From positions 32,402-96,401 of the forward strand of contig JAZDFC010000035.1 in assembly GCA_043808235.1 (NCBI GenBank): DNA of 64,000 bases. Direction: 5' to 3'. The stretch comes from JAZDFC01 sp043808235 (lineage in GTDB: Bacteria > Bacteroidota > Ignavibacteria > Ignavibacteriales > Melioribacteraceae). Position numbers and translations under genes: made by a program. Below are positions 54,010-62,642 of the stretch, one piece after another (the stretch's first letter is position 1; each line of letters opens with the position of its first letter). Under the pieces are notes generated by a model. It was not told the DNA's origin. It saw only the letters and a list, made by a program, of their open reading frames with translations, and did not search any database.

Positions 54010-54365
54010 ATATTATCCAAATTCCTGTAATTTCAAGAAGCTGATTAAGCAGCTCGAAGATAACGGGCATTTCAGAAGCACGGGGATGCTGCCGCCGATC
54101 TTAAAAAAATCATTTTTAAAGTTTGTGTAAAAATTCCGATTATATTTACATAGATTTATTAGGTTACGAATAGATACTTTTTTTAGTGATTTATTTCAGA
54201 ATGATTTTATTTTGTGACCAACAATCTGTCGCATATGGGCAATCTTTTTTTTGAAGATGTTTTGATGTTAGAATAGTCTAGAAGTATTCAATTTCCGATA
54301 AAGTATTTTGAAGATAAGAATAAAAAATAAATTAGTGCTTTTTCTTAATCATAACGGAGACTTTT
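54010..54365. other. 356-bp intergenic region with degenerate copy of the tolC 3' end
   Basis: Bases 54088-54130 resemble the last codons of the preceding TolC gene (53967-54009): both read through GCCGATCT and an A-rich run to a KKSFLKF-like end. This suggests a decayed duplication. The rest is AT-rich and should contain the promoter of the following surface-protein gene; an ACGGAG site precedes that start. Confidence 0.45.
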
Positions 54366-57300
54366 ATGGAAAAGGGATTACTGTACTTGAAATATTTTTG
54401 TTTATTCATATTATTGTTCCTTCCGGAAATCATTGCCCAATCCCAACACGTAAGTGAAGAATGGAGTGAGATATCAACAGGCGTCGATGCAGATTTAACT
54501 CAATTATTTTGGACAACTGATGTTTGCGGCTGGGCAGTTGGCACTAGCGGTACTATAATAAAGACTACAGATGCAGGTAACTCATGGCATCAAGTTCCAA
54601 GCGGTGTTACAACCAAACTAACGGGAATTGCATTCAATAAAAGCCAGGATGGAAGTTATACATTCGGGGCTATCAGCGGAGAGTACGGTACAATTTTAAC
54701 CACTTCCGACGGCGGCGCTACATGGGTAAAAGCCTCAAGTCCAACAAGCTATTCCTTTTATAGTATCGCCGCAGGAGATCCGGTTTCTGCAAAAGGGAAT
54801 ATTTTATCGATCGTTGGCGAACTATCCAAAGTGTATATAAGCTATGATCATGGCCAGAGTTGGGTGCCGCAAATGACTTCCTCTCCTATGGATCATCTAT
54901 ATAAAATATTTTATCTCGATCACCAGTTCGCCTGTATCGTTGGTTCGAATGGAATAATATATATCACATCCAATGGCGGCGCAAGTTGGACTTACAAAGC
55001 AGGCGATCCTGCAAATCCATATCTATACGGAGTTTACTTCCACGATTACAATTTTGGTTATATCACCGGGCAGAACGGAACAATCCTTAATACAACTAAT
55101 GGCGGCGATAATTGGACGAAGCAGAATACAGGCTCATCACAACAGCTCAATGATATTATTTTTGCCGATCAGAATAACGGATACGTCGTTGGAAATAACA
55201 GCACGCTTCTTCAAACTACAAATGGTGAAACATGGAGCGGCGTTAATATCGGCTATGAAAATACTTTTAACGATGTTGCTGTGGACAAAAAGAAAAATAT
55301 TTGGATTGCCGGTGATGGAGGTTTCCTCTATACAAATTACTACTGGGGCAACGTTTATATATCTCATTACTATATGGGATTTGCGGCTGTTATTGGTCAG
55401 GCATGGGTTAATCCCCAAACAGTTTACATAAATTTTTTGAATGAAGAATTTAATTGGAGTTTAAATTCAAACCAGGATTGGCTGAATGTAACCGGAAACT
55501 CAGGATATGGCACAGGATATTTTGATGTAAGTGTAAATCCGGGACAATTACCCGCCGGGAATTACCAGGGCACCATAACCGTAAATACACCTAATGAACC
55601 ACCATTTGACATAGATGTGAATTTTAATATTTTACCTCCGGAATCAACAGATCCGCCATTCGGTAACTTTGATCAGCCGATGGATGGCTCTACAGTTTCC
55701 AGCTCGGTTCCAATTACCGGCTGGGCTCTGGATGATAACGGTGTTTCATCGGTAAAAATATATCGAGATGGGAGTAACGGCGACTTGATATTCGTGGGAG
55801 ACGCCCAATTGATCGAGGGAGCCAGACCGGATATTGCAGCTTTATATCCGCAATATCCAAATAATCAATCTGCAGGATGGGGATACGTGTTATTGACAAA
55901 TTTCCTCCCCAATGGTGGAAATGGTGGTTATGTAATCACTGTAATTGTCACCGATGCGGGAGGTCAGGAATTTAATCTCGGTTCAAGAACAATTATTTGC
56001 GATAATGCAAATGCTGTCAAGCCATTCGGCGCTATCGATACTCCCGAACAGGGAGGAATAGTGTATGGATCAGCATACTCTAATACCGGATGGGCACTTA
56101 CCCCGCCGCCAAATAACATACCGACAAACGGATCAACGATCAATGTATGGATTGATGGTGTTAATGTTGGTAATCCAAATTACAATCAATATAGATCGGA
56201 TATTGCAATACTATTCCCTGAATATGAAAATAGCAGAGGCGCAGCTGGATCTTATGATTTTAATACAAGCGCTTACACGAATGGTGTGCATACAATTGAG
56301 TGGACTGCAACGGATAATGCAGGTAATACGGATGGAATAGGAAGTAGATATTTTTGTATTCAGAATTGCAGCGGGGGTTCACCTGAAACAGATAAATCGG
56401 ACATCGTCTATGGCGCTCCAACCGGCAGATTACATACTCCTGATTTTAATAATAGCAAAGAAAATTCCATGGGAATATCAGCATCGATCAATCCGTTTAC
56501 ACAGGCATTTAAAATTGAAAACAAAGGAGCGGGCGCATTAAGTTGGGAAGTATCGGCAAGCGAAGATTGGGTTACGCTCGAACCTACTTCCGGTAATGAA
56601 ACCGGCTGGGTATATGTTACAGTTAATCCGGCGGGGCTGCCGGCAGGTGAACACAGTGCAAGAATTAAAGTTGCGGTTTCGGATAATTCCAATCCGCCGG
56701 AATATGTAAATGTTAATCTGAATATTCTTCACGAAACAGCAGCCCCAATTGGTGAATTCAATTATCCCGACGAGGGACGCGTTGTGAGCGGCAGCATAAA
56801 TTTATCCGGCTGGGCGCTGGATGATGTTGCTGTTCAATCGGTGAAAATTTATAGAATATTATCGGAAAATGTTTTTGTGTATATGATCGACGCTAATTTA
56901 ATAGAAGGTGCCCGTCCTGATATCGAAACATTCTATTCGTACTATCCGGCTAATAACCGTGCAGGTTGGACGTGCACTCTACTAACAAATGCTTTTGAAG
57001 ATGGAGATTACAAATTCCGCGCTGAGGTTACAGACTACGAAGGCAATAAAACCTATTTGGATGGAAATACATTCACAATTCAAAATACCGGATCGGCACT
57101 CCCCTTCGGAAACATTGATAATCCTGAGCATGGCGGAATCGCTTCAGGAAATAATTTTCAAATAACCGGATGGGCTCTTACACCGCAGCCAAATGAAATA
57201 CCGATCGATGGTTCGACGATTTCGGTTTTCATCGATGGTGTAAATCTTGGCAATCCTGAATATAACATCATTAGGGGAGATATTGCTGTACAGTTTCCCG

Positions 57301-57770
57301 GACTCGTGAATTCAAATAACGCCGGAATATCGTTCACCCTAAATACAACAGCATATGAAGATGGACTACATAATATTTACTTCTCCATAATGGATAATAA
57401 TGGAAATTTTTCAGAGCAAATCGGCGCGCGTCATTTTACTATTCAAAATCATTCAACAGTTGACGTGAGCGATGGGATTACGATTCCGAAAGAAACAAAT
57501 TTGCATCCGGCTTATCCGAATCCGTTCAATCCGTCAACTACAATTAATTTTGATTTATCCGAGCAAGCGAATATTACAGTAATTGTCTACGATATCCTTG
57601 GCAGAAAAATCAGAACATTAATCGACAATGAATTCAAAACCGCCGGGAAATACAATTTATTTTGGAACGGCAGAAATAATTATGGAAGTGAGCTTGCTAC
57701 CGGTATATATTTTATTGTAATGAAAACCGGCAGCTTTATTAAAACGCAAAAGTGTGTGTTGATGAGATAA
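54366..57770 (+). CDS. Large YCF48-propeller and Ig-like T9SS surface protein
   Basis: 1134 residues. Signal peptide at 1-25 (ends EIIAQ). Residues about 30-320 form a YCF48/BNR propeller (GWAVGTSGTIIKTTDAGNSW and similar blades). Two copies of a composite unit follow: a BACON-like domain (FNWSLNSNQDWLNVTGNSG, then LSWEVSASEDWVTLEPTSGN) and a pair of Ig-like domains with GWALDDNGVSSVKIYRDG or GWALDDVAVQSVKIYR and GWALTPPPN or GWALTPQPN. A T9SS sorting domain ends the protein (YPNPFNPSTTI to QKCVLMR) without the in-frame palindromes seen in others. Likely a surface adhesin or polymer binder; no catalytic motif. Confidence 0.85.
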   Translation: MEKGLLYLKYFCLFILLFLPEIIAQSQHVSEEWSEISTGVDADLTQLFWTTDVCGWAVGTSGTIIKTTDAGNSWHQVPSGVTTKLTGIAFNKSQDGSYTFGAISGEYGTILTTSDGGATWVKASSPTSYSFYSIAAGDPVSAKGNILSIVGELSKVYISYDHGQSWVPQMTSSPMDHLYKIFYLDHQFACIVGSNGIIYITSNGGASWTYKAGDPANPYLYGVYFHDYNFGYITGQNGTILNTTNGGDNWTKQNTGSSQQLNDIIFADQNNGYVVGNNSTLLQTTNGETWSGVNIGYENTFNDVAVDKKKNIWIAGDGGFLYTNYYWGNVYISHYYMGFAAVIGQAWVNPQTVYINFLNEEFNWSLNSNQDWLNVTGNSGYGTGYFDVSVNPGQLPAGNYQGTITVNTPNEPPFDIDVNFNILPPESTDPPFGNFDQPMDGSTVSSSVPITGWALDDNGVSSVKIYRDGSNGDLIFVGDAQLIEGARPDIAALYPQYPNNQSAGWGYVLLTNFLPNGGNGGYVITVIVTDAGGQEFNLGSRTIICDNANAVKPFGAIDTPEQGGIVYGSAYSNTGWALTPPPNNIPTNGSTINVWIDGVNVGNPNYNQYRSDIAILFPEYENSRGAAGSYDFNTSAYTNGVHTIEWTATDNAGNTDGIGSRYFCIQNCSGGSPETDKSDIVYGAPTGRLHTPDFNNSKENSMGISASINPFTQAFKIENKGAGALSWEVSASEDWVTLEPTSGNETGWVYVTVNPAGLPAGEHSARIKVAVSDNSNPPEYVNVNLNILHETAAPIGEFNYPDEGRVVSGSINLSGWALDDVAVQSVKIYRILSENVFVYMIDANLIEGARPDIETFYSYYPANNRAGWTCTLLTNAFEDGDYKFRAEVTDYEGNKTYLDGNTFTIQNTGSALPFGNIDNPEHGGIASGNNFQITGWALTPQPNEIPIDGSTISVFIDGVNLGNPEYNIIRGDIAVQFPGLVNSNNAGISFTLNTTAYEDGLHNIYFSIMDNNGNFSEQIGARHFTIQNHSTVDVSDGITIPKETNLHPAYPNPFNPSTTINFDLSEQANITVIVYDILGRKIRTLIDNEFKTAGKYNLFWNGRNNYGSELATGIYFIVMKTGSFIKTQKCVLMR

Positions 57771-57777
57771 TTCATCC

Positions 57778-57810
57778 AAACCTCCGAGGTTTGCTGAACC
57801 TTGGAGGTTT
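57778..57810. repeat. AAACCTCCGAGG-type hairpin
   Basis: A 14-bp near-perfect stem (AAACCTCCGAGGTT and AACCTTGGAGGTTT) after the T9SS gene, without a T-run. The same arm sequence occurs at 62591. It may terminate transcription weakly or be a dispersed repeat. Confidence 0.6.
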
Positions 57811-57853
57811 CGTCTGTAATTTAAAACCACTTCAAATTATCAATGCAAATTAA

Positions 57854-57945
57854 AACCCACCCCTAAATCCCCTCCGTGGGAGGGGACTTTTAAAACGCGT
57901 TATCCCCTCTTGAGAGAGCTTGTCCCGATTTCTTTTATCGGGAGG
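57854..57945 (+). repeat. Direct repeat flanking the DUF559 gene, left copy
   Basis: Starts AACCCACCCCTAAATCCCCT, then a CCTCC...GGAGG hairpin, ACTTTTAAA, GTTATCCCCTCTTGAGAG, CTTGTCCCGAT and an ATCGGGAGG end. The right copy at 58428-58515 matches it in the same order and orientation with small indels. Confidence 0.75.
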
Positions 57946-58019
57946 TGTCGAACGAAGTCGACAGCTTGCCCGGCGCTTTTTGACGGGGGGTGTGTTTGTT
58001 TAAAAGTGAGTAGTCCCCT

Positions 58020-58411
58020 CTAAAAAGAGGGGCGAGGGGTGTGTAAAGAATGATGTTTATCAATCCAATCTTCTATCGTTCTAATAACTTTATCCAAGTT
58101 ATATCTTACTTCCATATCATCAAATCTTAAAAAGATATGCCAAACGATTCAATTCGTTTTTGTCTTGCTTCATCTTTATTTTCATTTCCGTAATGACTCT
58201 CCCCATCGACCTCTATTGCAAGTTGAAGTTTCGGGCAGTAAAAATCTACAATATATTTATCAATTGGTTTTTGTCGATGAAAATCATAACCACGAACTTG
58301 TTTACGTTTAAGTTCATTCCATAACATTATTTCGGTTAGCGTACTATCCTTGCGAAGTTCTCTCGCTTTTTCAACTAATGAGTGATTATATGGAATGATT
58401 TTGTTTTTCAT
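58020..58411 (-). pseudogene. DUF559 endonuclease-fold gene with a one-base frameshift
   Basis: As it stands the frame encodes 94 residues (58127-58411): MKNKIIPYNHSLVEKARELR, LTEIMLWNELKRKQV, GYDFHRQKPIDKYIVDFYCP and LAIEVDGESH, the DUF559 pattern related to Vsr/restriction-endonuclease folds (acidic and Gln-x-Lys core). It stops at GISF. Adding one T in the run of five (58129-58133) restores RFDDMEVRYNLDKVIRTIED and continues to a stop at 58020, the expected tail. The restored C-terminus (HTPRPSF) is encoded by the CACACCCCTCGCCCCTCTTTT repeat arm. The gene lies between direct repeats at 57854-57945 and 58428-58515. Deletion or homopolymer error are both possible. Confidence 0.75.
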
Positions 58412-58427
58412 CTAATCAAATATAGTG

Positions 58428-58515
58428 AACCCACCCCTAAATCCCCTCCAAGGAGGGGACTTTTAAAGACGTTATCCCCTCTTGAGAGCTTGTCCCGATG
58501 TTTTTAATCGGGAGG
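58428..58515 (+). repeat. Direct repeat flanking the DUF559 gene, right copy
   Basis: Same order of blocks as the left copy: AACCCACCCCTAAATCCCCT, CCTCC...GGAGG hairpin, ACTTTTAAA, GTTATCCCCTCTTGAGAG, CTTGTCCCGAT and ATCGGGAGG. It starts 17 bases upstream of the DUF559 start codon. Confidence 0.75.
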
Positions 58516-58682
58516 CGAGGGATGTGCCTGTTTTTTAATTTCTATTACCTCAAATGTTTTTAATAAGTCCCTTTTTGATAACATACATCCCTAATTGGAC
58601 TGCTTAATAATTAATATAATTGGCTGTTTCGGGGGAGCCAAAATCTGCTTAATTTTATACCGCCATTAATAAGAAATTGTAA

Positions 58683-60182
58683 ATGATTTTATTAAATCTC
58701 GATAAAAAAAGTAAGACTCCCCTTTTCCGGCAGGTGATTGATCAACTAAAGGAAAAGATCGACGGTGACATTTTAAAACCCGGGGATGTGCTTCCTCCGA
58801 CACGTGTATTTTCGAATCAGCTTGGTGTTAACCGCACAACAATTTACAAAGCATACCAAGAATTGTGGGCACTCGGTTATATCGAAAGCCGTTCGGGTTC
58901 GTACTCATATGTGAGGCAGCGAAGAGATTTAAGCTTGCCCGATCAACAATCCGTTCGAAGCGAAATCAATTGGTCGCAAAAAGTAAATCCGATGGCTGAG
59001 AAAGTACACAAAATGTTCGGTGTAATTGATTACCCTTTCAAAGAAGGTAAAAAGGGATTCGAAGGAATTGATTTCGGCAGGCTTCATCCCGATACACGAA
59101 TTTTCCCGGTAAAGGAATTTCAAAAATCACTCAGCCGTGTGATTACAGAACGGGGAGATAAAGTTCTTGATTACGGAGAGACGAAAGGATATTTCCCGCT
59201 AAGAGAATACATCGCGGGACGAATGCGATCGCATGCGATTTCAGTTAAGTCGGAAGAAATACTAATTACCAACGGCGCGCAGAATGCAATCGATCTGTTG
59301 ATGAAACTTTTTACAAGACCGGGTTCTCGTGTGTTTGTTGAATCGCCAACATACGGAATGATTATTCCAACCCTTTCATTTTATAACTGCGAGATTGTAA
59401 CGATACCTATGACTAATGACGGTGTTGATTTATCCATTATTGAAAGGGAATTTAAAAAGGGTTTACCTGCATTCTTTTACACGATGCCGAATTTTCATAA
59501 TCCGACCGGGATAACCTCATCGCAAGATCACAGGGAAAAATTAATTGCTATCTTCGAAAAATATATGGTACCTATCATCGAAGATGCGTATGAAGAAGAG
59601 ATGAAATATTTCGGTAAAGTACCGCTCCCAATTAAATCGATGGATATAAATAATATTGTCATTTACATAGGCAGTTTTTCGAAAATTCTTTTTCCGGGGA
59701 TACGATTGGGATGGATCGCTGCTAACCAAGGATGTATCGATAGACTAACAACCTTAAAGCGATTTAGCGACCTTGGCTCCGCATTGCCAGAACAGGCTGC
59801 GCTTGCAGAGTTTTGCCAGAAGGGTTATTACGAGTTGCACATTAAGCGAATTCATAAGATTTACCGTAAACGAATGATGGTTGCGATGCAGGCGTTGAAG
59901 AACATGAGTAAGAATAAGAATATTTTTAAAAATGTTTACTGGATTGAACCGAACGGTGGATTTACAATCTGGATTTCGTTGAGCTGCACCAAATTGAGTT
60001 ATGAAGATCTGAATAAAATATTTCTTTCATATAAGATACGGCTTGCATTGGGAAAAGATTTTTATCCCCAACCGGATAATAAAAGATATTTCCGACTTGC
60101 GATTGCGAGTCTTGATGAGAATGAAATTGTGGAAGGAATTAATAGACTGTCAAAAGCAATCAAATATATTTACGAAAATTAA
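58683..60182 (+). CDS. MocR-type GntR regulator with aminotransferase domain
   Basis: 499 residues. GntR winged helix at about 8-75 (TPLFRQVIDQLKEKIDGDIL, LPPTRVFSNQLGVNRTTIYK). A class I/II aminotransferase-like domain follows from about 110. It has TNGAQNAIDLL, FYTMPNFHNPTG and the PLP lysine in YIGSFSKILFPGIRLGW. MocR proteins sense PLP or amino-acid-derived ligands and control vitamin B6, GABA or amino-acid genes. The adjacent aminotransferase gene is the likely target. Confidence 0.88.
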   Translation: MILLNLDKKSKTPLFRQVIDQLKEKIDGDILKPGDVLPPTRVFSNQLGVNRTTIYKAYQELWALGYIESRSGSYSYVRQRRDLSLPDQQSVRSEINWSQKVNPMAEKVHKMFGVIDYPFKEGKKGFEGIDFGRLHPDTRIFPVKEFQKSLSRVITERGDKVLDYGETKGYFPLREYIAGRMRSHAISVKSEEILITNGAQNAIDLLMKLFTRPGSRVFVESPTYGMIIPTLSFYNCEIVTIPMTNDGVDLSIIEREFKKGLPAFFYTMPNFHNPTGITSSQDHREKLIAIFEKYMVPIIEDAYEEEMKYFGKVPLPIKSMDINNIVIYIGSFSKILFPGIRLGWIAANQGCIDRLTTLKRFSDLGSALPEQAALAEFCQKGYYELHIKRIHKIYRKRMMVAMQALKNMSKNKNIFKNVYWIEPNGGFTIWISLSCTKLSYEDLNKIFLSYKIRLALGKDFYPQPDNKRYFRLAIASLDENEIVEGINRLSKAIKYIYEN

Positions 60183-60192
60183 TATCATAGTG

Positions 60193-60258
60193 AAACTTTG
60201 TGCTCTTAGTGCCTTCGTGGTTTAAGCCTTTAACCACCAAGTCACTTTGTACACTAAG
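60193..60258. repeat. Inverted CTTAGTG/CACTAAG repeat
   Basis: The arms CTTAGTGCCTTCGTGGTTTAA and TTAACCACCAAGTCACT, with outer AAACTTTGTGCTC and TTTGTACACTAAG, are imperfect reverse complements. A related half-element (CTTAGTG blocks) lies at about 37159-37195. Non-coding. Confidence 0.55.
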
Positions 60259-60288
60259 AAGTACTAAGATATGCAAACCGGAGATTTT

Positions 60289-61485
60289 ATGAATTACGAA
60301 AAATTATTTGCTGAAAGAACATCGAACATGAGAGCGAGCGCGATAAGAGAATTATTAAAAGTAGCTGCGAATCCTGGTATGATTTCACTCGGTGGTGGAT
60401 TGCCATCTCCCGACAGTTTCCCGATGGATTTGATTCCTGAGTTAACTGAGAAAGTGATTGCGAAATATGGCTCGACCGCACTTCAATATGATATGACGGA
60501 AGGATTTCTTCCACTACGTAAAGCATTGATTGAGTATTGCAAAGAAAAAGGAGTAAATGCCGAACTTAGCAATTTACAAATAACAAGCGGCTCACAAGGA
60601 TTTCTTGATGCAATTGCCAAGTTGTTAATTAATCCCGGTGATTATATTGCCGTTGAAGGCCCCACCTACCTTGCTGCGCTACAATCATTCAATGCATACC
60701 AGGCAAGATATGCACAGATTGAAACTGATGATGAGGGATTGATTCCCGAATCCATGGAAGATATTTTAAAACTGTACCCTGTAAAATTTATTTATACAAT
60801 TCCAACATTTCAAAATCCTTCGGGAAAAACAATCGGTATTAAGCGAAGAGAGCAAATTGCCGGAAACATCAAAAAATACGGTGCCTTGTTGATTGAGGAC
60901 GATCCTTATAGCGCGCTTCGATACAAAGGAGAACCGGTTGCAACAATCAAATCACTCGCACCGGAAAATGTAATCTATGTCAGTACGATTTCGAAAATTT
61001 TTGCCCCTGGAATGAGAATTGGTTTTTATGTTGCACCGGAAATTATAGGTAGGTGGCTTGTGATTGCGAAACAAGGAATCGACTTGCATGCATGCACATA
61101 CACTCAAGCTCTTGCGGCGGAATATTTATCCGGCGGGTACGTACCAAAACAAGTCGAAAAGATTAAAAAGATTTACGCACCTAAGTTACAAACCATGCTT
61201 AATTCACTCGAAGAATATTTTCCGGATGATTTTAAATGGTCAAAGCCCGAAGGTGGTATGTTTCTTTGGGTGGAAGGTCCGAAAGGAATGGATATGGAGA
61301 AAGTGTATCCCAAAGCTATTGAGAAAGGTATCGGGTACGTACCCGGTAAATTCTTCTTTCCTAATCCGGGAGATGGATTGGAAACTATGCGGTTGAATTT
61401 TACAAACGTTTCAGAAGAACAAATTAGGTATGCGATAAAAACTCTTGCAGAAGTTCTGAAAGAGGAAATGAAAAATGCTGAATAG
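60289..61485 (+). CDS. PLP-dependent class I/II aminotransferase (2-aminoadipate/aromatic type)
   Basis: 398 residues from MNYEKLFAERTSNMRASAIRE at 60289, after a GGAG site. SLGGGLPSPDSFP, YDMTEGFLPLR, TIPTFQNPSGKT, EDDPYSALRYKGE and the PLP lysine in STISKIFAPGMRIGF match the LysN/kynurenine-aminotransferase-like group. It transfers amino groups between 2-aminoadipate, aromatic or branched amino acids and 2-oxoglutarate; the physiological substrate is not certain. It lies about 105 bases after the MocR gene. Confidence 0.88.
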   Translation: MNYEKLFAERTSNMRASAIRELLKVAANPGMISLGGGLPSPDSFPMDLIPELTEKVIAKYGSTALQYDMTEGFLPLRKALIEYCKEKGVNAELSNLQITSGSQGFLDAIAKLLINPGDYIAVEGPTYLAALQSFNAYQARYAQIETDDEGLIPESMEDILKLYPVKFIYTIPTFQNPSGKTIGIKRREQIAGNIKKYGALLIEDDPYSALRYKGEPVATIKSLAPENVIYVSTISKIFAPGMRIGFYVAPEIIGRWLVIAKQGIDLHACTYTQALAAEYLSGGYVPKQVEKIKKIYAPKLQTMLNSLEEYFPDDFKWSKPEGGMFLWVEGPKGMDMEKVYPKAIEKGIGYVPGKFFFPNPGDGLETMRLNFTNVSEEQIRYAIKTLAEVLKEEMKNAE

Positions 61486-61516
61486 ATTGCAGTCGGCAGT
61501 CGGCAGTAAAAAACTT

Positions 61517-61682
61517 CGACTGCTCCGCAGTCGTAGATTGTAACTTTTTCACGATTTTACATAGATTGGACTACTTCGTAGTCCTCGCATGAACGAATAA
61601 GATAAATAGATCTGACCGCGAAGTGGTCAAATATCTGTAGTTTTAATAGAAAGCAAAATCAAAGACAACCACGACGTGGTTG
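61517..61682. repeat. Cluster of four 17-nt hairpins
   Basis: Exactly 17 bases each: CGACTGCTCCGCAGTCG (61517-61533), GGACTACTTCGTAGTCC (61568-61584), TGACCGCGAAGTGGTCA (61613-61629) and CAACCACGACGTGGTTG (61666-61682). Each is a 7-bp stem with a 3-base loop; the arms differ but follow an NNACYRC pattern. Spacing is 28-36 bases. Non-coding, between the aminotransferase and rarD. Confidence 0.75.
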
Positions 61683-61712
61683 AAGACGAAATATTAATTA
61701 CTTGATACAAAT

Positions 61713-62588
61713 ATGAACCGTGGAATTATTTACGCACTGAGCGCATATATATTTTGGGGATTGCATCCAATCTATTGGAAAATGTTGAGCAATGTACCTT
61801 CGGAGCAAATCGTTTCGCAGAGGATATTTTGGTCCTTCATTTTTTTCGTGATCATAATTTCTTACCGGAAAGGCTGGAAAGGATTTTTTTCAAAGATGAA
61901 AACAGTTGAAAAGAAATATAAAATCTTACTTCCCGCCTTGCTCATCGGTTCAAATTGGAGCCTATACATATGGGCAGTGAACGCGGGATACATCATTGAA
62001 ACGAGTCTCGGATATTTTATTAGTCCGCTGCTCAATATTTTTTTAGGCACCTTTTTCCTCAAAGAAAAATTGAGACCGTTGCAATGGGTAGCAGTAGCGA
62101 TTGCTTTCATCGGAGTAATTGCGACAACAATATTATACGGACAGTTCCCGTGGATTTCAATTTACCTTGCGACAAGCTGGTTGTTATATTCATTGATGCG
62201 AAAAAAATCGCCGTTAAATTCTGCTGAAGGACTTATGCTCGAAACGGCAATGTTATCAATTCCGGCATTGGTTTACATATCATTCCTATCCTTCAATGGA
62301 ACGAATTCATTTTTCTCTAATTTATCTGTTACTTCAATGTTGATCGGAAGCGGAATCATAAGCGGACTTCCGCTAATGATTTTCATCGCGGGTTCGCGGT
62401 TGATAAACCTTTCGTTGATCGGGATAATGCAGTACATTTATCCGACAATGATATTCTTGATTGGTGCCTATGTTTACAACGAGCCATTGAACGAAGCCAA
62501 GATGATCGGATTTATTTTTATCTGGATTGCATTGATAGTATATTCACTCGAAGGAAGCATCTATCTTGCGAAGAAAAAATTTGCCTAA
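61713..62588 (+). CDS. rarD: RarD-type EamA-family transporter
   Basis: 291 residues, about ten transmembrane helices in two EamA halves. The RarD signature opens it (IYALSAYIFWGLHPIYWKML) with VPSEQIVSQRIFWSF, and the second half has YPTMIFLIGAYVYNEPL. RarD relatives export metabolites; the substrate is not established. The gene ends at a terminator shared with the converging aminopeptidase gene. Confidence 0.88.
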   Translation: MNRGIIYALSAYIFWGLHPIYWKMLSNVPSEQIVSQRIFWSFIFFVIIISYRKGWKGFFSKMKTVEKKYKILLPALLIGSNWSLYIWAVNAGYIIETSLGYFISPLLNIFLGTFFLKEKLRPLQWVAVAIAFIGVIATTILYGQFPWISIYLATSWLLYSLMRKKSPLNSAEGLMLETAMLSIPALVYISFLSFNGTNSFFSNLSVTSMLIGSGIISGLPLMIFIAGSRLINLSLIGIMQYIYPTMIFLIGAYVYNEPLNEAKMIGFIFIWIALIVYSLEGSIYLAKKKFA

Positions 62589-62590
62589 AG

Positions 62591-62642
62591 AAACCTCCGA
62601 GGTTTTCGTCCTCAATAGTGGTTAAACCTCGGAGTTTTTTTT
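62591..62642. terminator. Bidirectional terminator with AAACCTCCGAGG arm
   Basis: CTCCGAGGTT (62595-62604) pairs perfectly with AACCTCGGAG (62625-62634), followed by eight T and preceded by an A-rich stretch. It sits between convergent rarD and the aminopeptidase gene. Confidence 0.8.

Noticed and set aside
54003..54130. 43-residue frame after the second TolC gene
   Set aside because: TTG start without ribosome site, and its end is explained by the decayed duplicate of tolC codons.
61517..61682. CRISPR array
   Set aside because: Arms of the four hairpins differ in sequence, spacers are uneven and no cas gene is present.
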